From positions 4,464,001 through 4,528,000 of the forward strand of contig NC_066296.1 in the NCBI RefSeq assembly GCF_905404315.1: DNA of 64,000 bases, given 5' to 3'. The stretch is from Leptidea sinapis. Lineage: Eukaryota > Arthropoda > Insecta > Lepidoptera > Pieridae. A program made the translations under genes and the position numbers. The notes under the pieces are model-generated. The model was given only the letters and a program-made list of their open reading frames with translations, was not told the DNA's origin and searched no databases. Positions 25,301-37,300 of this stretch are shown here, one piece after another (position 1 is the stretch's first letter; each line of letters opens with the position of its first letter).

Positions 25301-28300
25301 TTCTTTAGGACCTAGGTTATAAATAGCGCGAATAGCCCTCTACTGCAGCACAAAGATGGTATTGATATCGGCAGCATTTAATTAATTAATTTTAGTACAT
25401 TAAAAGACAATCAGAAGTTAATATTGTTATTTTGTTTTGTACTTAATTTTCAATTTAACATATTTTGATACATTAATTTTACTAACAAAAAGAGCGCTTT
25501 CGCACTGTGTCCGATCCGAATCCGAATAACAGGGATGTGTAGTGTTGATCTACCTTCATAAGTATTTATAAGTAAACAATAATAAATATTGTCTGATTAA
25601 GAACTGAGTCTTACATATTTTAATGTGATTAATCAACAATGAACATTATCTATCCATGTACAAGTTGTATGTAATTCGTCACTGAGAAAACGATATGTCG
25701 GAACTGTTAAAAGATTTTATGCTATGTAAACTTTTGTGTTTGTGAGTTTTCTAAACATTTGTGCAGCAGAACTAACGTTTCAAAAGGGAAGAAGCTATTC
25801 TTCGGTGTTAACAGATAGATAGAGACTGTCTTTGATTGTGAAACGCATACTATGGATATATAAGATCTTATCATTAAACGGTGATACCAATCTATCCAGA
25901 ACTAGAGATACGTTATTGAAAACGGCTGATAGAGGGCACTTACTTGTGAACGCCGTCGAGTTTGAACCGCCGCCGGGCTATATTTCCGAATCTGAAATAC
26001 AACATTTTATATTTAATTCAGAAATACAGACACAAGAATTTAAATTATATATATATGCCCTGTGCGTCCCCGGGAAACACAAAGAATAGTAAGTTATAAC
26101 GTTGACGATCTTTGCAAAATTGTTTGTGTCCATTGTGTGTCCTATTCTGAGCCATCATATTAAGTCCCTCTTATTGCAAGAACAGCATGAGTTCCAAAGT
26201 AAAATGTCAACTTCATCATATCTTGTTCACTATACAACTGAATTATCCGAATCTATTTTTTATTATTTTAAGAAATTAAAGCGGTGTACGCAGATATTAG
26301 TAAAGCTTTCGACAGGGTAGCGCCTAAAATACTCCTAAATAAATTTTCTGATTGCGACACCTTTATTTATGGTTTGCATCCTATCTATTGTAGACGTCGA
26401 ACATAAAAAGTTGTCATATTTGGTCATGAGTCTAAAACTTTATGACGTTCCAAATATTTTGAGTGTTAATTCCGCCGATATTTGTCTTCAAAAAGGCATC
26501 CTCAAGAGATATTGACCCGCCTAACTCTGACACGAGACTGATTTAAATCAGCCAGAAATCACTCTTTTACAGCCTCGTCGCATGAAATGACGCGCTGTGA
26601 TTGGTCGGCTGTTGTGACGTATTACCCCCGCAAGAGATACGTAACAGTGGTGAAATAGCAAGTCGACGACGACGATTTTCGAGAGATTTTAATTTAAAAA
26701 TATTTAGCCTCTGGCTGTATGATAAAAATGAACCGCTATGTTTCGTGTCTTTGTATACCAGAAATCGAGTAAAAGACCTTTGAATTCTTTCCAAACTATC
26801 AACATGAATTTTGTAAAAGGGGTCCCAAATCACACAAGCATATTCCAAATGTGAACGAACAAATGCATTGTATAAACAGATGACAGAATTAATCTGTTTA
26901 AAATCTTTGGAAGTACGCTTAATAAACCCAACCATTTTCGTCGCCTTTCGAACAACTTCATCTATATGTGGTTTGAATGAAAGTCTAGTGTCAATTAATA
27001 TTCCTAGATCTTTGGCAGTATTTACTTCATTGATGGCAAGGTCATTAACAATATATATTTTACATTTTTCTTCCGCGTGATTTTAATATGAACACATTTA
27101 TGAGCGTTGAGGATCATTTTGTTACTTCTGGCCCAGTCACTAACAGCATTAAGATCTTCTTGTAACAACACTCCATCATTATGCGACTTTATTAATCTAT
27201 ACAACTTTAAATCATCAGCATAAAGTAGCGCTTTGCTATACAACCGAAATGACGTCATTAATAAAAACTACAAACAGCAAAGGCCCTAGGAGAGATCCTT
27301 GGGGAACGCCAGAAATTGTGGTGTAACACGTGGAGGTATAGCCATTCGTGATGACTTAAACCACGATAGTAGGGGGTTAGAGATGCCGTAGTTGAAAAGC
27401 TTAGTAAGCAGTAGATTATGGTCGACTTTATCAAACGCACTACTGAGATCCGAGTAAATGACATCCGTTTGAATACCACTGTCGACGCTTTCAGCTAGGT
27501 TATTAAGAAAACTCATAAGATTTGTCACAGTATATTTGCCACCATCAAAACCATGCTGTGTGTTAGAAATATGTTCTTTAAAATATCAAATCATAAATTT
27601 ATGTAGAAATCTTTCAAAGACTTTCGGAAATATAGATTGTAGAGGAATGGGGCTATAATAAGATACATCAGATTTATTTCCTTTCTTAAATATTGGTACG
27701 ACATTAGCTAATTTCCACTTAGTGGGAAAAGTAGATGTTAATAAGGAATGTGAAAATATAATTTTTAGTGGAAGGGCTAGTTGTTTTGCACATTTTTTGA
27801 TAAATATTGGTGGGATCCCGTCAGGGCCAGCTCTCTTTGAAGGATCGAGAGATAAAAGGGTTTTAATAATCATATGTTCATTGATATATATATATATTAC
27901 TCAAAGTGGTGTGCCCGTGAGCTGGAACTACACAATCATAAGAGACATTAATAGGGGTACCTTGATATAGGGAGGAGAAATAACTAGCGAATAGGTTTAC
28001 TATATCTTCACCTGTGTCTTACTCACTCATTTTGCTGGGAAGTGATGATGAAGAGCTCTTACGATTTTTGACAAATGATCAAAATCTACGAGGATTACCA
28101 TGAATACTACTCTCAATATCCCTAATGTATTGTTTGTAACAAGTAGGCATGAGCTTATCAACTAGGTCTTTAAGAATTTTGTATTCAAACAGATCTCTTG
28201 GATTTTTATATTTTTTAAATCGTTATTTTTCCTTTTCGTTAAACATACGAATAAGGGGCTTAGAGAACCAGATGGGATTTTAATTCTTATGAATCGACTT

Positions 28301-31300
28301 AGGACTCATCGGATATATTGAGACAGCTACAGATTATTTACAGCTAATTACTGACAGTAGATGGTAGTAATTTATCTCTATCTGTTGATAGTATATTAGG
28401 AACGGCCGTAAATAAATAAAAATAGTTGTGTACACGCACCCTATAGCGGCGCCAGGAGCGTGCGATAATCGTGGCGGCGCGGTCCCGACGGCGCGCGCGG
28501 TGGCGGCGCCAGGCACGCTGCACCGCGGCCACCAGGCGGTCCACGCGGGCCGCGCGCAGCGCCTCCAGCTCCCACACGGTGCGCGGGCTGCGGACGAACA
28601 CCCGCGTGCGTCCGTAGCTGAACTCGGCGCCGGGGATGGGCAGCGGCCGCAGCAGCGCGCGCGCCGCACGCACCGGCTCGCCCGCCCCGCGCCGCGACCC
28701 CGCCAGCACGCCGTACCGCGCCAGCAGCGCCCGCGCGCACATCGACTCGCACCAGCCCGCGCGCCGAAGCATCGCCATCTCCAAGATCCTGCGACGTCCC
28801 AAACATCTTACTGTCACTTGTATTACACATATTACGTGCAGCACCCACCACTGAATTTCTTGGAAGGTGCGTGATGTGAAAGGCTCACCCCTGCGAGCGT
28901 ATCTGGTGTCGCACGAGCGGCACGTCGAAGCGGTGCGGGCGCAGCGCGGCGTCGGCTCGCAGACAACACACGAGGCGCGGCGGTACTCACCCCTGCGAGC
29001 GTATCTGGTGTCGCACGAGCGGCACGTCGAAGCGGTGCGGGCGCAGCGCGGCGTCGGCTCGCAGACAACACACGAGGCGCGGCGAGTCCGGCAGGCGCCG
29101 CACGAGCGCGCCCACCAGCGCCCGTTGCCGACACGAGACCGCGCTCGCTCGCCGGGGCGACCCGCTCCTATAGTTGACGACTTACTAAGTGAAATGGAAC
29201 GCGTATTTTTTAAATGTATATACATATATAGTATGGCCATAAATACTGTTACAATTAAAAATAAACAATATAACACCTCTGATGATTCAGATAATTAGCC
29301 TGTATCCGTGACAAGTGATGGTTTCATTGATTTGTGCTCCATATATTCAAATTCAAAAAACTTTAGAAGTTCTTTAATGCAAATCAGAATGAAGTATAAA
29401 AATTACAATAGCATTCAAATATATTCAATAACAATAAATTTAGAAACACTAGTCCCAACTATCTTTATTATTCAAATAATCTTTCACATTATAATAGACC
29501 TCACATGTTACTTTATTTTTCACAATACATAAATTTTTTTTAATTAGTCATATTTTAATATCATTTGGAAGTTTATTATAAAATATTAGACATTCCACTT
29601 TAGAAGATTTAGCTATTAATTGCAAGTTTATGTTTGTCTTTAGTATTGACATTATGTACATCACTATTCTATCACCACCTTGAGACAGCGCAGCCGGCCT
29701 TGTGTTTCCTTACGGAGACGCAGATATCTCGACCTAGCGATACGTCATATTTAACGTACTCTGGGTACAAATTTGAGCATTATTTTTGCATCGTGTCGGG
29801 GTATGTGTGTACGTTAGTGAGGATATCTGGTGTCACCATCTCGGCAATTTTGAGGGTAGGGACCTGTCTACTCTCTGGCTCCGCGTAGATTTATAGGACC
29901 GCGTCCGCATCTATGCGTGTGTCTACAGGTCCCATAGTGGTAACGCAGAAACGGATCACCTCATGGGCTGCGTTCAAGCGGCATTTGATAACGTGCTTGC
30001 ACAGATTCCCTCCGCTGAAATCGTAGTCTTGGGTGATTTCAACGGGCACAATGCCGAATGGCTTGGATCACGTACCACAGACTACGCAGGGCAATCTGTG
30101 CATATTTTTGCATTGGCATATAGTCTGTCCCAATTGGTTTAGTCGCCAACGCGGCTCCCGGATGTGGTTAGCCACATGTCGTCTTTATTAGATCTTCTGC
30201 TGACTACACATCCCGATAGTGACCAGGTCTCTGTCGACGTCCCTCTCGGGACGTCCGACCATTGCCTGGTCAGGAGTGTAGTGACTATCCGACGTCAACG
30301 TCGCAGACTACCAGCGACCCGCCGCGTTTGGCACTACAAGTCAGCAGATTGGGATACGATGCGTTCCTTTTTTCCATCCTACCCTTGGGGCAAGGTTTGT
30401 TTCCCTTCGTATGATGCTAGTGCCTGCGCCGTTGCAGTAGCCGATGTGATACTGCAACGCATGGATATTTTTATACCAAGCTCTGTAGTACCGATCGGTG
30501 GCATATCACAGCCCTGGTTCGATGCATCAGTTATAGCAGCATCTGACTGCAAAAAACAGGCGTATCGAACTTGGGTTGTGGCGCTGGGCTCATAGGATCC
30601 GAACTGCAAAGTTCTAAAGAGGAAATATAACCGTGCCTCCATTATTTAAGCGGCAAATCGCCCGTGCGAAGTCGAAGCACGTCGTCAAAATCGGCGAGCA
30701 GCTTTCCAGACCGGCAATCGGAATCGGCGACCGGCACACGCAAGTTCTGGTCGTTGTCGAAAGCTGCTCTTGGTAACTTCAACCAGCCGTCCATGCCACC
30801 GTTGCACATTAGGAATGACACCCTGGCCTCGACTCTTGACGACATCGGAAAACACCGCCGACCATCCCGCGGTGTCAGACCTCCGTGCCTGAAGTACAGT
30901 TCAGACAGAAAACTGTTCGGTGAGCTCTGTTTTCGTTGGACGTCAGAGCATAATTAACCGCCAGCTCTTGGTATACCTTGTGGGGGTCACCTGTTGATAA
31001 ATGACCGGCAGTACGGCTTTCGCCATGGTCGGTCGGCAGGCGATCTTCTGGTATACCTAACACATAGATGGGCGGCGGCTATTGAAAGCAAGGGGGAAGG
31101 CTTGGCAGATAGCCTGGATATACCGTATGCCTTTGATCGTGTAAGGCACAAGGCGCTCCTCTCAAAACGTCCATCATTTGGGCTTCCCGAGGGCTTATGC
31201 AAGTGGACCGCTTCCTCACTGAGCGTATCATACAGGTCGTTGTCGACGGTTATTGCTCGAATCCCAAGCCCGTGAACGCCGGAGTGCCCCAAGGATGTGT

Positions 31301-34300
31301 GCTATCTCCCACGGTGTTTCTTCTGCATATCGATGATATGTTGGTCATCTCCAACATACATTGCTATGCAGACGACAGCACTGGTGATGCCGTATGCCCT
31401 TGCAGGTCTCTCTCGGGAAATCGTCGACCAGTGCCGGGAGAAACTTGTGTCTTCTATCGAAACCTCTCTCGAGAAGGTCGCGGAATGGGGTAAATTGATC
31501 ATTGTCCAATTTAACCCCCAGAAGACTCAAGTTTGCACGTTTACCACAAAAAACACCCCATTTGTCGTATCACCGCACTTCGACAACACTTCCCTTAAGG
31601 CCTAGCCTAGTATCGGAATACTGGGTCTCGAAATCTCGAGCGATTGCCAATTCCGTGGCCATCTGGAGGGCAAAGGCAAATTGGCTTCGAAGAAGCTGGG
31701 CGTCATTAATAGAGCACGGCAATACTTCAAGCCAGCCCATATTCTAGAGCTCTACAAAGCGCAGGCCCGGCCACACATGGAGTATTGCTGTCATCTCTGG
31801 TCTGGTGCTTCTCAATACCAGCTCGATCCATTTGGCCGCGTGCAACGCAGAGCAGCTCGAATTGTCGGGGACCCAGTGCTCTGTTAACGGCTGGATCACT
31901 TGGCGTTGCGTAGAAACGTCGCTTCATTATGTGTCTTCTACCGTATTTATCACGGGGAGTGTTCCGAAGAGCTGTTTAACCTAATTCCTGCTGCCGAATT
32001 CCACCTTCGCACGACACGCCACAAGTTCGGATATCATCCCCACCAGGTTGTGTGTCCTCCACAGTGCGGTTTTCAAGGAGCTTTCTTCCTCGTACTACAA
32101 AGCTGTGGAATGAGCTTCCTTGTGCGGTGTTTCCGGGACGATACGACATGGGTACCTTCAAAAAAAGCGCGCATACCTTCCTTAAAGGCCGGCAACGTAC
32201 TTGTGATTCCTCTGGTGTTGCAAGGGTTAAGGTCGTGATGAGTCCATTTTTAAATTTGCCCCCCTTAACTATCAAATTGCCCCCCTTAACTATCAAATTG
32301 TCCCCCTTTACTATCAAATTGTCCCCCTTAACTATTAAATTGCCCCCTTTTACTATCAAAGTGAGCCCCACGTTGGGACACACTGCTCTAGAGTGATTCG
32401 TTAAGTAGTGTCGGCACTCGGCAGCCACGTACTCACGCGGAGGCGCGGCAGGGCGGCGCGGGCGCGGGCTGTGCGAACAGCGCGGCCAGCAGCGGGTCGC
32501 GCGCGGCCGCTAGCGCGGCGCCGCAGCGGCGGCACAGCACGTCGCGGTTCTGCTGCAGCATGCCGCGCGCCGAGTACGTCACCGCGCCGCCGAAGTGCAC
32601 CACCCTGCACACTGGCTACTGATTTAAATGTTTCGGACGCGACACTCGCGAGCCACGACGCGTGTGGATACCTACTGGAAGCGGTCCGGCGGCAGCACGG
32701 TGAGGCGCGGGTGTCGGCGCCGCTGCAGTCGTTGCAGGAACGCTGCGTCACTTGCACCCCGCGCCGAGCACTCGCGCAGTATTCCCAGTACGCTTTCCGC
32801 TCCCTGAAGAATAGCATACACATATATTCATTGTGGACATTTTTAAATAAACGTGTGTACGGAGCCTAGATTGGAAGGTTAATAAAAAAACGTGCGCTCT
32901 GTATTCTGGATCAGTGTGGTATCCCGGATCATGAACGAGTCTCCGACTTTATTGCCATTATTGAAAACGATTTCCTGCCATGTCTCTCCAACAAATGACG
33001 TAGGTTTCATTAGCTATTGCGACCACACCGAACAATATATTTAAATATTTTCAGGGAACATTCAATATTCAACAAATGTGTGCAAATGAAAAGAAAATAC
33101 TACATAGTTGAGGGTGGGATCTGATGTGTCGCAACGTGACAAGGCGAGAGGCGAGGGTGGGGCCGCGACGGAAAGACACCGACTCAAAAAAAAACAATAA
33201 TTGTAACTAAAATTACGATTATTTAAATTGTATAAAAATACGCAATTATTTTTTTACTTTTCTAACTAGTTATTTGTCTAAATATATGTAGAATTATTAA
33301 ATTTTGCAATGCAGCAATGAACGTTAGCGCATTTCAATGTAATTACAAACAGTTAGAAATTCTGCCACAGGTTGTGCCGCAGGTGCCCCTACTGTAAGTC
33401 ATCATTGATCATCATATTCGACATCGACAATTACTTGACCAAAACGACGCGAGGTTACGGTAGGTGACTCAAATATCCGGCTAGCATAAAAAAGATTCGG
33501 TCGAGTATCGTTTATATGCTCCTAAGAATGGAAGAATTCCGTTACTTTGTCATGGATCCCTTGACCAGAACCTAACCACCCTCTCACCAAACTGCCTTTG
33601 AAGTATAAGCCTTTCCTATAAAAATTGAAATTTTTATACAATGCCTGCTTGGTTACTGAAAATTTAGGCTTCTAGTTTTATCCACAACGAAGTTGTAGCA
33701 GATCGAAAATGACCTGAACTGCGTCGAGAAAAGGATGGTACGGCCGTGCCACTTGTTTTTGCTAGAATTGAAGGGAGCACGGCAGTGGAGTAGTAAGGAG
33801 CTTCTAAGGTGCAATTGATTCTACAAAGGATTGATTTGATGATGTTTTGATATTTTGAACTTCTTATGTGACGAATTGCATAAATATACTTTGTAATTTG
33901 TTGCATAACATATTACCATGTTCTTTACATTTAAATTGTCTTTTCTTACTAGAATTTTGTATGATTATTACAGTGGGAATACTAAAGCAACTGTCTACTT
34001 CAAATGTCACTAAAACCAGTTTTGTGTTGGTGTCTTCTGCACTGACCAAGAATATACTGAGTCAACTCCTTTTTTCAGGGAATCACGCGCACACAGTTAT
34101 TTTTATTTATTTTTAATTTTTATAATATTTGTCACTCGTTTTTTTTTATTGCTAATAAAGTGTTTTCTATTCTATTTCTATTGAAGTGAAACTTCTTTAG
34201 AATCGTTGTGATTTCAAACCGCAACGGAAAAAACGACAGGTAAGAGACACAAATACAAAAATGTGTAGGATGAAGCCGGCCAAGAATGAGACAGAAATAT

Positions 34301-37300
34301 GCATACTATTGAAGTGAAAACTACTTTATCATCGTTGTGATTTGAAAGACGATGAAACGAAAAAGCGACTGTAAAAAGAGCAGTCACATCAATTCATAAT
34401 ATTTAACATGGGAGATAATGAGATAGTAAGCATAATACAATATTTTGGTACCAGGCGATCATAGTTAAAGAAGAGATTGTCTTAAGTATGGCGCGAGTAT
34501 ATTTTAATATATTCTGACTCCAAGCGCACGACATATAACTACATAGACACCAGGAGAACATATTATTATATATATTAGTGGTAGGAATGTCTTTCATAGC
34601 GGTTAAAATCATGTGTCATCCTAGCAACACGTACCAGGAATTCATATGCAGTTTAGAGGTTTTTTTTTTATATGAGAGGGGGCAAACGGGCAAAAGGCTC
34701 ACGGGATGGGGAGAGGTGAGGCAACCGCCCATGGACATCCGCAACAACAGGTGTGTCAAGAAATGCGTTGCCGGCCTTTAAGGTGGGAGGGGAGTATGCT
34801 TTTTTCTTGAAGGTCCCTAAGTCGTATCTGTTCGGGAAGACCGCTGCCGGTAGTTGATTCCACAAAGTGGCTGTGCGAGGCACGAAATTTCGAACATAAC
34901 GCGCGGTTGTGGAATGCCAGACGTCTACGTGATGCGGATGGTACTTTGCACGTAATGTCCGATGGTGGAATTCAGCCGCTGGAATCAACCCGAACAGCTC
35001 CTCTGAGCACTCCCCGTGATAAATGCGGTAGAAGATGCAGAGAGAACCCACATCTCTACGCAATGCTAGAGAATCAAGCCGATCGGAGATGACTTGATCG
35101 TCGATGATTCGAGCCGCTCTTCGTTGTATGCGGTCAAATGGAAGAAGCTGGTACTGGGGAGCACCCGCCCAGAGGTGAGAACAGTACTCCATGTGAGGTC
35201 GAATTTGCGCCTTATAAAGTTGCAGGCGGTGGCTTTTAGTGAAGTACTGTCTCGCCTTACTGAGTACACCAAGCTTTTTAGAGGCCAGTTTGGCCTTCTC
35301 TTCCAAGTGATCACGGAACTGAACGTCGCTCGATATATCGACGCCAAGTATGCCAAAACAGGCTGTAGCAGTTAGAGGAGTGATCTCGAATAGTGGGGAT
35401 ACGACAAAGGGAGACTTTTTAGTGGTGAACGCACAAACTTGTGTCTTCTTGGGGTTGAATTGGACTAAATTATGTCGGCCCCATTTCGAGACTTTGCAAA
35501 GCATAGTCTCGATTTCAGACACAAGTTTGTTCCGGTTCTCGTCGACGCTATCCCGGGACATGTTGGCATGGCCGGTGTAGGAAGCATACCCTGTGCTGTC
35601 GTCTGCATAGCAATGAATATTGCTGATTTGCAGCATATCATTGATATGCAGAAGAAACAGCGTAGGGGATAGCACGCAGCCTTGCGGGACACCAGCGTTT
35701 ATGGGTTTTAAGTCGGAGGATGCACCGTTGATAACAACCTTGATGCTCCGATCAGCCAAAAAGCTAGTGACCCATTTGCACAATTTCTCGGGAAGCCCAT
35801 AGGATGGCAGTTTCGCTATAAGCGCTTTATGCCACACCCGATCGAAGGCCTTCGCTATGTCCAAACTCACCGCCAACGCCTCTCCCTTCGACTCAACCGC
35901 TTGCGCCCATTTATGGGTGAGGTATGCAAGAAGACCACCAGCTGAGCGACCCTGACGGAAACCGTACTGGCAGTCGCTGATCAGCTGGTGCCCCTCTAGG
36001 TATCCCAAGAGCTGGCGGTTGATGATCGACTCCATTACTTTGGAGAAAATGGAGATAATGGCAATGGGGCGGTAGTTGGACGGATCTGAGCGTACACCTT
36101 TCTTAGGGATCGGGTGCACTAAAGCCGCCTTCCATAATTTCGGGACTACGCCTGATGAGTAGGAGAGCCGGAAAAGACGGGTAAGGACCGGCGCCAGTTC
36201 CGGAGCACATGTCCGCAGCACTATCGGGGGAATGCCATCGGGCCCGCTCGATTTGTGAATGTCCAAGGTGAGAAGCGCCTTAAGCACGGCACTATGCCGG
36301 ATTTTTACCTCCGGCATATATGAAACGCACCGCGGAATATGCGGTGGTGGTGCACCTTGGTAGTGTAGCTTGTAGTGCAGTAGATCAGCTTTCTCTTTCG
36401 CGTCATGGGCCAGCGAGTCATCATCCCTGTGCAGTGGCGGAATGGCTGGCTGGCAGAAGTTTCCTTGGACAGCCTTGGCGAGCGACCAGAACGCACGAGT
36501 TCCCGAGGGAAGGCGTGCAAGTCTCTCGCCAATTCTGCCAATGTGCTTCGACTTCGCGTCAGCAATAACTCTTTTGAAGGACCTGGAGGCATGATTGAAG
36601 TGTTTTTTAAGTTCGCTGGGATTCACATCCTTAGATACCACCGCTTTGACCCAAGCCTGATAGCACTCCTGCTTTCGGCGAGAGGCCATTTTGCAGGAGC
36701 GGTCAAACCATGGTTGGGACCTGCCACCGATAGGCACAGAGGAGGATGGAATGAAGAGTTCCATACCTTGCAGTACCACATCAGCAACAGCGTCAGCAGC
36801 GGTATCTGGATCTCCCAGCGAAAAACAGATCTGCCTCCACGGTTAGGATGCAAAAAAGCACCGCATCTCGTCCCACTCTGCTGACCTATAGTGCCACACG
36901 CGGCGACAGCCTAAGAAGCGGGGCCGTGTTAGGCGCGTGATCGGCACGGTGCTCCGGATCAGGCAGTGGTCCGACGATCCCAGAGGAGGGTCAACGGAAA
37001 CTAGGTAGCCGTCCGGATGTGAGGTTAACAGAAGGTCCAACAGTGAAGGTGTATGATCTTGCACATCTGGGATTCGCGTTGGCGCAATAACCAGTTGCGT
37101 CAGACCATATGCTATGGCGAAGTCGTGAACAGATCTCCCTGCATGATCGGTGGTACGTGAGCCTAGCCATTCGGCGTGGTGGGCGTTAAAATCGCCAAGA
37201 AACACGATCTCTGCAGTGGGGATCTGCTCCAACACGGAATCTGTAGCCATTTGGATGTGTTCGAGGAGCCGGTCAGTCTCTGCGTTACCGCTATGGGACC

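Noticed and set aside
28344..29298. 310-codon minus-strand frame and its plus-strand counterpart across myosin exons 14-15
   Set aside because: They read through introns and the duplicated segment in frames other than the motor frame.
31976..32428. Frames with 7-residue peptide repeats on both strands
   Set aside because: They are the 21-base minisatellite read in any frame, attached to LINE E remains; no gene context.
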